Positions 7,747 to 16,377 of a DNA stretch of 32,321 nt are shown one piece after another (position 1 is the stretch's first letter; each line of letters opens with the position of its first letter). The notes below the pieces were generated by a model that did not search any database, was not told where the DNA came from, and saw nothing but the letters and a program-made list of their open reading frames with translations. Made by a program: the position numbers and the translations under genes. Where the stretch lies: contig DRDE01000289.1 in assembly GCA_011040095.1 (NCBI GenBank), positions 1 through 32,321 of the forward strand, written 5' to 3'. Source of the stretch: Nitrospirota bacterium. Its GTDB lineage: Bacteria; Nitrospirota; Thermodesulfovibrionia; UBA6902.

Positions 7747-8413
7747 CTATCAGCACCCCGTTAACTTCTTTTTTAGATGACAGGTTAATTGCCCTCACAG
7801 CCTTGCCCACATATCCTTTCTCTTTGGTCTTACCCGCTGCCCTGATGCTCAGTCCGCTGTAGTTTATTAAAAGGACTACCCTCTTTCCCCGCGCCACTAC
7901 CCGGGACATCTCGATCATGTCCTCTACAACCGGGATGTTCGCGGTTATGGATCTCTTTAAAGATTTTCCTATAATTTTTGACGGATCTTTCACTGAACCG
8001 CCGGGCATTTTCCTGATATCCATCTTTGCAAGATATATATCTTCAGCCCGGATAACATGCCTTTTTCTATAGGGCCGCTTGCTCTTGACAACCATACCGA
8101 AGGCCCTGACATTCGCCTTTACTATAGTCCTCTTATTGTTCCCGGACATGAATGAAAAGACAGCCTTGCCGATCGGGCCTTTTTCTACAAGGATCCTCTG
8201 CGGCGGTTCACTATTGATCTTACCCATGACCTGCACATTGCTTACTTCTATCTCTTCCCATGGATAATTGTTCGTCAAATATGATCTCAACACATCTTCC
8301 GGGCTCCACGAAGCAGCATCAACGGAAGACAGCCAACAGGACAGAGACAACAGGACAGAGACAAAAACCAGTAAATTTATTTCCCTCTTCAGTACCCTTT
8401 TATCTTTCATCAT
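7718..8413 (-). CDS. flgA: flagella basal body P-ring formation protein FlgA
   Basis: 231 aa with SAF-like domain (VVKSKRPYRKRHVIRAEDIYLAKMDIRKMPGG...GKSLKRSITANIPVVEDMIE); located in the flgF-G-A-H-I order. Confidence 0.92.
   Translation of the reverse strand: MMKDKRVLKREINLLVFVSVLLSLSCWLSSVDAASWSPEDVLRSYLTNNYPWEEIEVSNVQVMGKINSEPPQRILVEKGPIGKAVFSFMSGNNKRTIVKANVRAFGMVVKSKRPYRKRHVIRAEDIYLAKMDIRKMPGGSVKDPSKIIGKSLKRSITANIPVVEDMIEMSRVVARGKRVVLLINYSGLSIRAAGKTKEKGYVGKAVRAINLSSKKEVNGVLIDEKTVRVEL
8334..8364. repeat. 14-bp (2x7) tandem repeat CAACAGGACAGAGA x2.2 in the flgA signal-peptide coding region
   Basis: CAACAGGACAGAGA CAACAGGACAGAGA CAA read directly; encodes VSVLLSLSCW. Confidence 0.95.
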
Positions 8414-9201
8414 TACCTCTTCAAGTTGTTGGCTAACTGAAGCATTTCATCAGTTGACTGTATGACCTTTGAATTAAGCTCATAAGCCCTCTGGCTCACG
8501 ATCATGTTTACCATTTCTTCAACAACATTGACATTGCTCATTTCAAGAAATCCCTGGTTGATTGTGCCGAGACCTTCAGACCCGGGGTTGCCGGTCGCTG
8601 CTTCGCCTGATGAGCCTGTAGTGGAAAACAGGTTTTTCCCGAGGGCCTTGAGGCCGCCGGGATTTATAAATTGCGCTGTTTCTATCTGCCCCACCTGTAC
8701 GGAAGTGTTGCTTCCGGGCTGAAGCACCGACACTGTTCCATCCGAAGTTATGGTCATCTCCAATGTATTGGAAGGGATAGTTATTGATGGTTCCATGGCA
8801 TAACCGTCCGAGTTTACGATATTCCCCTCGCTGTCAAGCTTGAAAGCGCCTGCACGAGTGTAAGCAATTTCCCCGTCCGGGGTTGAAACCTGGAAAAACC
8901 CCTTCCCTTCTATCACCAGGTCAAGGCTGTTTCCCGTAGATATAAAATCCCCCTGCTGGAATATTTTTTGCACAGCCGCCGGCTTGACACCAAGGCCGAT
9001 CTGTATGCCTGTGGGAATCTCGGAGCCATCTGCCGATACAGCTCCGGCCGTCTTTATATTCTGGTACAACAATTCCTGGAAGTCGGCCCTGCTCTTTTTG
9101 AATCCCCCTGTGTTTACATTCGCAAGGTTATTGGCTATTACATCTATATTAATCCTCTGTGCCTCCATACCGGTTGCCGCTATAAACAATGACCTGTCCA
9201 T
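8413..9201 (-). CDS. flgG: flagellar distal rod protein FlgG
   Basis: 262 aa; [47 protein letters not shown]. Confidence 0.97.
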   Translation of the reverse strand: MDRSLFIAATGMEAQRINIDVIANNLANVNTGGFKKSRADFQELLYQNIKTAGAVSADGSEIPTGIQIGLGVKPAAVQKIFQQGDFISTGNSLDLVIEGKGFFQVSTPDGEIAYTRAGAFKLDSEGNIVNSDGYAMEPSITIPSNTLEMTITSDGTVSVLQPGSNTSVQVGQIETAQFINPGGLKALGKNLFSTTGSSGEAATGNPGSEGLGTINQGFLEMSNVNVVEEMVNMIVSQRAYELNSKVIQSTDEMLQLANNLKR

Positions 9202-9252
9202 TCAATATCCTCCTGCGTTTTAATTTTTATTCCCAACTCTTAACTCTATTAA

Positions 9253-9960
9253 TTATCGTCCCATTTCATTAATTGTTTTCGATGCCGCCTCATCAAATGC
9301 CTGGATCATCTTCTGGTAACTTTCGAATTCCCTGTGCGACTTAAGCATCTGCACCATCTCCCGGATTACATTCACATTTGATCCCTCTAAATAGCCCTGG
9401 CTGATATTGGAGTTAACTTCTTCTCCTGACCCTTCTGCGGTAAACATCCCCCCGTTTAATTTCAGAAGAACTCCTTTGTCGGGAAAATCAACTATCTTTA
9501 ACTTAGTCACAGGTATGTCATCAACAATAACTTCTCCTGATGTGCTGATATCTATCCTGCTTCCCTGGACGGCTATTGGACCGCCGTCACCCAGAACCTT
9601 TGCGCCGGTCTGGTTTACCAGGTACCCCTCACTGTTGATCTTGAAATTCCCGTTTCTTGTATATCTGCCGCCTTCAAGCGCAAAGAAACCTTTACCGTTT
9701 ATTGCCATGTCAAGGGGATTGCCGGTTCTTTCGAAACTGCCTTCTGAAAAATCAGTTGCCGTGACCGACAGGTCGGCCATTACCCGTCCATCTGCTGTGA
9801 GACCGGGGTTGTTGTCCACAGGAATTATATAATCCCTGAAAGAAATCCTCTCCTGCTTATAACCCGTTGTGTTTGCATTTGCAATATTCTGGGCAAAGAT
9901 GTCCATATTCCTGCTTTTTAATATTGCCCCTGAGAGCGCTATATAAATTCCCTTATACAT
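9253..9960 (-). CDS. flgF: flagellar proximal rod protein FlgF
   Basis: 235 aa; MYKGIYIALSGAILKSRNMDIFAQNIANANTTGYKQERISFRDY. Confidence 0.94.
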   Translation of the reverse strand: MYKGIYIALSGAILKSRNMDIFAQNIANANTTGYKQERISFRDYIIPVDNNPGLTADGRVMADLSVTATDFSEGSFERTGNPLDMAINGKGFFALEGGRYTRNGNFKINSEGYLVNQTGAKVLGDGGPIAVQGSRIDISTSGEVIVDDIPVTKLKIVDFPDKGVLLKLNGGMFTAEGSGEEVNSNISQGYLEGSNVNVIREMVQMLKSHREFESYQKMIQAFDEAASKTINEMGR

Positions 9961-9966
9961 AATCGG

Positions 9967-10275
9967 TTATAAAGCAAACCCGGTGCCAGACCGGATAAGG
10001 CCTGCCGCCAATCCGTAATCGCGGGCAGAAGTCTTTAAACCCGCGGCCTGTATCTGCTCCGGATCACTGTAATTAAATGGTTTTATCATGTGTTTAAACC
10101 CGTCCCGCATGACACACTGCAGCTTTTTATGACTTGTTAATATCCTCTGAATAATTCTTGATTCGTAATTCTTGATTCGTAATTCAGTATCAGCCGGGAA
10201 ACTTTTTCCTTTAAGGAAAATATCTCCACTATATTCTGATATCAATTTTCCCCTGTTTTGTTTTCTGTTCATCAT
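9967..10275 (-). CDS. hypothetical protein (102 aa), possibly spurious
   Basis: Open frame between flgF and the small Lys-rich ORF. It contains a 14-bp tandem repeat and overlaps the sigma-54 site; no family recognised. Confidence 0.3.
   Translation of the reverse strand: MMNRKQNRGKLISEYSGDIFLKGKSFPADTELRIKNYESRIIQRILTSHKKLQCVMRDGFKHMIKPFNYSDPEQIQAAGLKTSARDYGLAAGLIRSGTGFAL
9973..9988 (-). promoter_or_regulatory. sigma-54 (-24/-12) promoter upstream of flgF
   Basis: Minus strand reads TGGCAC-CGGGT-TTGCT, an exact match to TGGCAC-N5-TTGCW. Confidence 0.75.
10153..10185. repeat. 14-bp (2x7) tandem repeat AATTCTTGATTCGT x2.4
   Basis: AATTCTTGATTCGT AATTCTTGATTCGT AATTC read directly. Confidence 0.95.
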
Positions 10276-10396
10276 ATTTTCTTTTCCCGCCTTTCCCGGA
10301 ACCCTTCTTTTGCTTTTTCCTCTGATTCATCACAGGCTCCTGTTCCTTTTTTACTGCCGGGATGCCGTATATATTTCCCAATCCTTCAATCGCCAT
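10229..10396 (-). CDS. small Lys/Gln-rich ORF (55 aa) not in the supplied ORF list
   Basis: Translated by hand: MAIEGLGNIYGIPAVKKEQEPVMNQRKKQKKGSGKGGKRKYDEQKTKQGKIDIRI*. Confidence 0.45.
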   Translation of the reverse strand: MAIEGLGNIYGIPAVKKEQEPVMNQRKKQKKGSGKGGKRKYDEQKTKQGKIDIRI

Positions 10397-10469
10397 GTTT
10401 AAATAATTACATGCCCCCTCTCCCCCCCATGACCAGGGGAAAGTTAAAAAGGGACTTTTCTCATGCTGT

Positions 10470-10602
10470 GTAACTACTCAGGTGCAAAGTGGCAAAGGCA
10501 CATAGGCACAAAGGGTTACAGAAATACAAGAAAAGTTTTTCATCCTTTTTTTCACTTTGTACCTTTGCCACTATGTGCCTTTGTGCCTGCCTGAATAGTT
10601 AC
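10470..10602. repeat. 133-bp MITE-like palindrome with heptamer-type arms, overlapping the 3' end of fliA
   Basis: Terminal inverted repeats GTAACTACTCAGG (10470-10482) and CCTGAATAGTTAC (10590-10602). Arms are rich in GGCAAAG/GCACATA/GGCACAA units. Confidence 0.8.
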
Positions 10603-11352
10603 CATACTGTTACCATTCAATTCTTCATTTTTTTTAAGCTTCTCTTTAAGTTTTCCAAGGGCCTGGCCGTGAATCTGGCAGACCCGTGATTCCGTAATAT
10701 TCAGCACCCTGCCTATCTCCTGCATTGTAAGCTCCTCATAGTAATAAAGAGCCAGCACCATTTTCTCTTTGTGGGGCAGGGTATCTATTAACCCTCCCAG
10801 ACTTTTCTTTATATCCTTTTCTTCAAGTATACTGAGTGGACTCTTTGCCCCCGGATCGGCTATGCACTCCGTTATATTCAGCTCGCTGTCTGAATATTTG
10901 CTGTTTTTAAAGTCCTCCAGCCTTACAGGATGTGAGCAGGTTGAGTATTGAAGTATTTTGAAATATTCCTTAAGAGGCATTTTCATTGACTTTGCAACCT
11001 CGATATCGTCGGGTTTCCTGCCATGTTTCTTTTCAAGCTTCATGCGGGCATTGTTAATCCCCTCGATTTTTTTTCTCATTGACCTCGGTATCCACGCCGT
11101 TGCCCTCAGTTCATCGATCATTGCGCCTTTTATACGCAATTCAGCATAAGTCTTCAGTTTAACCCTGCCGGGCTGAAAGCGGCTGAGTGCGTCCATCAGC
11201 CCCATAAGGCCGACACTTATAAGATCGTCAATGGTTACATGCCGGGGCAGTTTCCAGGAAAGCCGGTAAGCGGTATATTTGATATAGGGCAAAAATTCCT
11301 TTATCACCTGCTCTTTTCTTTCTTCTTTTATTTCTGTTTTGAACTTTAACAT
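10552..11352 (-). CDS. fliA: flagellar sigma factor FliA (sigma-28)
   Basis: 266 aa; VTIDDLISVGLMGLMDALSRFQPG...KTYAELRIKGAMIDELRATAWIPRSMRKK...LTMQEIGRVLNITESRVCQIHGQALGKL. Confidence 0.96.
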   Translation of the reverse strand: MLKFKTEIKEERKEQVIKEFLPYIKYTAYRLSWKLPRHVTIDDLISVGLMGLMDALSRFQPGRVKLKTYAELRIKGAMIDELRATAWIPRSMRKKIEGINNARMKLEKKHGRKPDDIEVAKSMKMPLKEYFKILQYSTCSHPVRLEDFKNSKYSDSELNITECIADPGAKSPLSILEEKDIKKSLGGLIDTLPHKEKMVLALYYYEELTMQEIGRVLNITESRVCQIHGQALGKLKEKLKKNEELNGNSMVTIQAGTKAHSGKGTK

Positions 11353-12167
11353 TTCGCGTTCAGAAGACCTCCGAGAAAAAATTGCAGCGTCCCTTTGACA
11401 TTGCTGCTGTTGTCATTGATAAGCCTTTCCGAAATCCTCAACAAACTCTTGGCCGCCTCACTGTCGGGATAAACATCCATCAGCGCCTTTTGCCGGCGGA
11501 CCGCCTTCGGTACATGATCGTCATGGGGCACATAACCGGTGTAATCGAGAGAGATGCTCAGGAACCTTTCCGCTGCGGTTGAAAGCCTCCTGTAGACATC
11601 AGCCGCCTCTTTTTCATTTTTTACATCATTAACCAGTACCTTAAAGTTCTTTTCATGGTATTTTGTAAAAAGAACTTTTATCAGCGCATATGCATCGGTC
11701 AGCGCCGTAGGTTCGGGTGAGGCAATGATAATGATCTCCTGTGCAGCTACACAGAAAAATGCAACATTTGAAGATATGCCTGACGATGTATCAATTAAAA
11801 GGTAATCGATTCCGCCGTCATATGACTCAAACTCCTCAACGAGCCTCAACCTCTGGAACTCATCAAGCTCGGTCAGCTCCTGGATACCGGAACTTGCAGG
11901 AAGCACTTTTATCCCCAGTGGCCCGTCAACAATGAGGTCCTTCAATTTTTTTTCTCCGCTGAACAGATGTTTGATGTTATATTTCGTGGCGAGATTCAGA
12001 ATAACATCGATATTGCTGAGACCGAGATCAGCATCAAAGACCAGCACCTTTTTGTTGAGTTTACTTAATCCTATTGCAAGGTTTGCAGTAATATTCGTCT
12101 TTCCGACACCGCCTTTGCCGCTGGCCACGGCTATCGTTCTAACCACCTTTCTCTCTGCAGTATTCAT
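11346..12167 (-). CDS. flhG: MinD-family flagellar number regulator FlhG (FleN)
   Basis: 273 aa; VASGKGGVGKTNITANLAIGLSKLNKKVLVFDADLGLSNIDVIL; downstream of flhF. Confidence 0.94.
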   Translation of the reverse strand: MNTAERKVVRTIAVASGKGGVGKTNITANLAIGLSKLNKKVLVFDADLGLSNIDVILNLATKYNIKHLFSGEKKLKDLIVDGPLGIKVLPASSGIQELTELDEFQRLRLVEEFESYDGGIDYLLIDTSSGISSNVAFFCVAAQEIIIIASPEPTALTDAYALIKVLFTKYHEKNFKVLVNDVKNEKEAADVYRRLSTAAERFLSISLDYTGYVPHDDHVPKAVRRQKALMDVYPDSEAAKSLLRISERLINDNSSNVKGTLQFFLGGLLNAKC

Positions 12168-13243
12168 TATGCGCTCCCTGTTTTTAAAATGAGATTTGTC
12201 AATCTTCCGCTGTCCGCAAACTCAATATTACCCGGCACCCTCTGCCCTGTAGTTATATATGCAACCGGCTTCCGGTAAAGATGGCACAGGTTATATATAG
12301 AGCCTAATTTCACAGCCTCGTCCGTTTTTGTAAAAGCTATGTAATCTATGGGCAGAGACCTGTAATGCTCATGCGTACTCATAAGAAAATCACAGTCACT
12401 TGATGCGCTCAATAACAACTGGGTCTCAATGGGCAATCCCGTATTGTAAATATCTTTAAGCCCTTTGATATATTCCCTGTCTTGAGGGTTCTGCCCGGTT
12501 GTATCTATAAGCACGATATCCCTGTCGTAAAATTTCTTTATACTCTCCTCCAAACTTTCCACATTTGAGACTATATCAAGAGGGATGCCTATCATTCTTG
12601 CATATATCCGTATCTGTTCCGCCGCGCCTATCTTGTATGAATCGATGCTGATTATTCCCACCTTCCGGCCTTCCTTTATTGCCTTTGATGCGAGCTTTGC
12701 AATAGTGGTTGTCTTTCCCACCCCGGTAGGCCCGATAAGCATGGCTATCCTTTTGCCGGCATTAAAAGCTACTTTTTCATTGCCCGGAGATTTACTCCTG
12801 GAAGGAGCCGGAGAACCTATCTCTTTGGAGATAAGCGCTTCAAGATCATCCGTATCATTAGCCTTTGCCACAAGTTTGAGAGCGAACTCATCTTTTATTG
12901 ATCTTTCTCTCAGGAAATTAAACATTTTCCTTCTTTCCTCAGGCATCGTTAACTCAAAACCACTGTTTTGCATTGCCTCAATAGATTCCGTCAGGCTTTT
13001 TATATCTTTTTTCAATTCTGCAAATTCGCTTCTGCCGCTGATATCAACAGATGCCTGCATGGGAGAGTAATTCGCATTATTGTCCGTCTCTAAGTCATAA
13101 TCAATTGCTGCCGTGACCTCTACATACGGTCTCGATCCTTTCCTGTCTTCTGATGAGAGAATTACGGCATCCGCTCCAAGCTCCTTTTTTACGAGTGCAA
13201 GGGCCTGCCTGAAATTTTTCGCCTGTATTTTTTTAATTCTCAT
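12167..13243 (-). CDS. flhF: flagellar SRP-type GTPase FlhF
   Basis: 358 aa; LIGPTGVGKTTTIAKLASKA, DTTGQNPQD, FTKTDEAVKLGSIYNL, YITTGQRVPGNIE. Confidence 0.96.
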   Translation of the reverse strand: MRIKKIQAKNFRQALALVKKELGADAVILSSEDRKGSRPYVEVTAAIDYDLETDNNANYSPMQASVDISGRSEFAELKKDIKSLTESIEAMQNSGFELTMPEERRKMFNFLRERSIKDEFALKLVAKANDTDDLEALISKEIGSPAPSRSKSPGNEKVAFNAGKRIAMLIGPTGVGKTTTIAKLASKAIKEGRKVGIISIDSYKIGAAEQIRIYARMIGIPLDIVSNVESLEESIKKFYDRDIVLIDTTGQNPQDREYIKGLKDIYNTGLPIETQLLLSASSDCDFLMSTHEHYRSLPIDYIAFTKTDEAVKLGSIYNLCHLYRKPVAYITTGQRVPGNIEFADSGRLTNLILKTGSA

Positions 13244-15266
13244 ACTTCACCATTCCCATAATATCCAGGTTTGTGGTGGATATGATCTCTGCGCTTGAAA
13301 GCACCACAATAGCGGATGAGATTCGTTCTACGATCTTCCGGAGGTATCTTCTGATATTGGCAGAGCAGAGGATAACAGGCTGTGAACCTTTAATCCTGCC
13401 CGAAGAAAGAACCCCCTCTATGCTCTTTGCAAGCTTGCTTATGACATCAGGGTTGATATTCCCTCCCTCAGCCTGGGACAGCATTCTCTCGAATACCGGA
13501 TCAAGCGTAAATACGGGCAGCCTGCCGTTATCATTGACATACTGTTTTGTAATCGTCCGGGAGAGGGCCTGGCGGACATACTCGGTAAGCATTTCAGGGT
13601 CTTTTGTCTTCGGAGAGTAATCAAGCAGGGTATCAAAGATTGTCATAATATCTTTGATAGGCACTCTCTCTTTCAGGAGGTTCTGAAGTACACGCTGAAC
13701 AGCGCCGAGTGTGAGATTTGCGGGAATAAGCTCTTCAACTATCTTTGGATAAGTCTTTGAAATATTATCAAGCAGGCTTTGGGTTTCAGTCCTTGTGAGA
13801 AGCTCCCATGAATATTCCCTTATAAGTTCGGTAATGTGTGTGCCGATGATAGTAGCCGGGTCCACCACCATATACCCGGAGAGCTGTGCCTTCTCTACAT
13901 TATTTTCATCAATCCAGTAAGCCGGGAGCCCGAATGCCGGCTCTTTGGTCGGGATACCTTCAATCCTTTCAGCATCGCCGGAGTCAACGGCAAGCCGGTG
14001 TCCCATCATCACTTCGCCCTTTGCAATCTCGATCCCCCGGATCATGAAACTGTATTCATGCGGCCGTAACTGAAGATTATCCTTGATATGAATAGGCGGC
14101 ACAATAAAGCCGAATTCCGACGCAAGCTGTCTCCTCATTGCCTTGATCTTTCCAAGCAGCTCCCCGCTGCTTTCATCAACAAGCGGTATGAGTCCGTAAC
14201 CGATTTCAAGGCTGAGCGGGTCAAGCTCAAGAAAAGATTCTATTGCCGGCTCCCCGGATGCGGGTTCTTCAGTAGCCTCGGATGCCTGTTCTTCAGCAGG
14301 CGGCGTTTTTACCAGGATATATGCCATTCCCCCGGCACCCGCCGATATAAGGAAAAAAGGCAGATGAGGAAGTCCGGGGACAAAACCGAGAGCCATCAGC
14401 ACCCCGGCTACCGTAAAAAGCGCCTTTGGATTTACCAGCACCTGTTCGCTGATATCCTTCCCGATGTCGCTGTTCGAACCTGCACGGCTGACCACTATAC
14501 CCGATGCAGTTGATATTAAAAGCGCCGGGATCTGGGAGACAAGGCCGTCACCGATGGTAAGTATGGTATATGTAGTTGCAGCATCTACGACCGGCATGCC
14601 CATCTGTAATGTACCGATGACAAGTCCGCCGATTATGTTGATTGCCGTTATAATCAGTCCTGCAACCGCATCACCCCTTACAAACTTGCTGGCGCCGTCC
14701 ATGGACCCGTAATAGTCGGCCTCCTTTGCAATGAGTTCCCTGCGTATACGGGCATCCGCCTCATCTATAAGTCCGCTGTTCAGATCAGCGTCTATAGCCA
14801 TCTGCTTGCCCGGCATTGCATCGAGTGTAAATCTTGCCGCAACCTCCGCTATCCTGCCGGACCCTTTTGTTATGACCACAAAATTAACGATAACCAGAAT
14901 CAGGAAGATTATTATCCCGACTGCATAGTTTCCACCGACCACAAAGCTCCCGAAAGACCTGATAACCTGTCCTGCCGCATCCACTCCCTCATTGCCCTTC
15001 AGGAGTATTAATCTTGTAGTCGCAACATTCAGCGAAAGCCTGTAAAGTGTGGCCATAAGAAGCACTGAAGGCAAGACCGAAAATTCAAGGGGTTTTTTAA
15101 TATAAATTGATGTGATAAGAATCATTATCGAGAGCGAAATTGAAAGTGTCAGCAATATATCAAGCAGGAAAGGCGGCACAGGGAGAATCATTACCCCGAT
15201 GACCGACACCATCAATACGGCAACGACTATATCCTGCCTGTCTTTAAGCAATGAAAGGAATTTCAT
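13233..15266 (-). CDS. flhA: flagellar export protein FlhA
   Basis: 677 aa; PSVLLMATLYRLSLNVATTRLIL, RFTLDAMPGKQMAIDADLNSGLID. Confidence 0.98.
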   Translation of the reverse strand: MKFLSLLKDRQDIVVAVLMVSVIGVMILPVPPFLLDILLTLSISLSIMILITSIYIKKPLEFSVLPSVLLMATLYRLSLNVATTRLILLKGNEGVDAAGQVIRSFGSFVVGGNYAVGIIIFLILVIVNFVVITKGSGRIAEVAARFTLDAMPGKQMAIDADLNSGLIDEADARIRRELIAKEADYYGSMDGASKFVRGDAVAGLIITAINIIGGLVIGTLQMGMPVVDAATTYTILTIGDGLVSQIPALLISTASGIVVSRAGSNSDIGKDISEQVLVNPKALFTVAGVLMALGFVPGLPHLPFFLISAGAGGMAYILVKTPPAEEQASEATEEPASGEPAIESFLELDPLSLEIGYGLIPLVDESSGELLGKIKAMRRQLASEFGFIVPPIHIKDNLQLRPHEYSFMIRGIEIAKGEVMMGHRLAVDSGDAERIEGIPTKEPAFGLPAYWIDENNVEKAQLSGYMVVDPATIIGTHITELIREYSWELLTRTETQSLLDNISKTYPKIVEELIPANLTLGAVQRVLQNLLKERVPIKDIMTIFDTLLDYSPKTKDPEMLTEYVRQALSRTITKQYVNDNGRLPVFTLDPVFERMLSQAEGGNINPDVISKLAKSIEGVLSSGRIKGSQPVILCSANIRRYLRKIVERISSAIVVLSSAEIISTTNLDIMGMVKYEN

Positions 15267-16303
15267 ACCTGTCCTTTAAGTTTATAGATAGATGCCAGAA
15301 TCCTGGCGACGGCCACGTAAAGCTCCTGCGGGATAAATGCATTCAGCTCAAGTTTAAACAGCGCCCTTGCTACAGGCCTGTCTTCAACAACCGGCACGCC
15401 GTGTTCTGCTGCGACCTCTTTTATCTTCGCGGCAATAACGCCTGCGCCCTTTGCCACAATCTTCGGTGCGGACATTTCTTTATCCGCGTATTTGATTGCA
15501 ACGGCCAGATGCTGCGGATTCGTAATTACAACCGTTGATTCCGGCACTTCCTGCATCATACGCTTTCTTGCCGCTTCCCTCTGGATGCTCTTTATTTTTG
15601 CCTTTATCAGGGGGTCCCCATCGATCTCTTTGTGCTCCTCTTTGATTTCCTGTTTTGTCATTCTTAAAGATCGTTCAAATTGCCATTTTTCCAGGAAATA
15701 GCTGATGACGGCTACAACCATGAAATAAAAAAAAGCGGTGATAATGGCATCCATGATCAATTTGCCCGACATTTTTATCATGTCATTCAACGCCATGGCC
15801 GAAAGAGACGGCAGCACCTCCAGGTCTCTCTTGATGATGTAATAGGTAATCCATCCTCCGACAGAAAACTTCAACAGGCTTTTTAATAATTCTGTCAGGC
15901 CTTTCATGGAAAACAGGTTCTTAATCCCTTCAACAGGATTAAGCTTTTCTATCTCAATCTTGAGCTCCTTTTTTACGAACCCCCCCTGTGCCACGCTTAT
16001 GAAAATAACCGAAACAACCGAAACGAGGAAAAAAGGAGCAAGTATCCGAATACCCTCTATGACCGCAATCCCCGACACACGCGAGGGATCGTTCCCGTAC
16101 CGGAAACTCAAAACCCCTCCCATCATATCAGCCATACTCCTGAAAAAATATTCTCCGCCGAAATAAAAAAGCATGACTATTCCGCCCATGGCAAACATCG
16201 AGGTAAGGTCACGGCTTCTTGCAACCTGCCCCTTCTCCTTCGCCTTATCCTTCTTTCGCGAAGTAGCCTGCTCCGTTTTTTCCTGAAAACTATCATCCGC
16301 CAT
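15263..16303 (-). CDS. flhB: flagellar export switch protein FlhB (cleavage-loop variant NPQH)
   Basis: 346 aa; EKTEQATSRKKDKAKEKGQVARSRDL, VVITNPQHLAVAIKY, VPVVEDRPVARALFK. Confidence 0.97.
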   Translation of the reverse strand: MADDSFQEKTEQATSRKKDKAKEKGQVARSRDLTSMFAMGGIVMLFYFGGEYFFRSMADMMGGVLSFRYGNDPSRVSGIAVIEGIRILAPFFLVSVVSVIFISVAQGGFVKKELKIEIEKLNPVEGIKNLFSMKGLTELLKSLLKFSVGGWITYYIIKRDLEVLPSLSAMALNDMIKMSGKLIMDAIITAFFYFMVVAVISYFLEKWQFERSLRMTKQEIKEEHKEIDGDPLIKAKIKSIQREAARKRMMQEVPESTVVITNPQHLAVAIKYADKEMSAPKIVAKGAGVIAAKIKEVAAEHGVPVVEDRPVARALFKLELNAFIPQELYVAVARILASIYKLKGQV

Positions 16304-16339
16304 TTTTTATATACCGTTCAAATGATTTTTTCTATATTG

Positions 16340-16374
16340 TCCGTGCTCTGTGTTCTGCGTTCTTTGTTCTTTTA
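16340..16374. repeat. degenerate heptamer array TCCGTGC TCTGTGT TCTGCGT TCTTTGT TCTTTTA between flhB and fliR
   Basis: Five 7-bp-phased units read directly. Confidence 0.75.
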
Positions 16375-16377
16375 TTT

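Noticed and set aside
7379-7780. 133-aa plus-strand ORF antisense to flgH
   Set aside because: Antisense to a confident FlgH; composition reflects the heptamer repeats and the reverse of the coding strand.
6824-10602. Regularly repeated short sequences as a CRISPR array
   Set aside because: Units are 7 or 14 bp with no spacers and differ between loci; no cas genes present.
14088-14513. 141-aa plus-strand ORF antisense to flhA
   Set aside because: Complementary to strongly conserved flhA; no independent evidence of coding.
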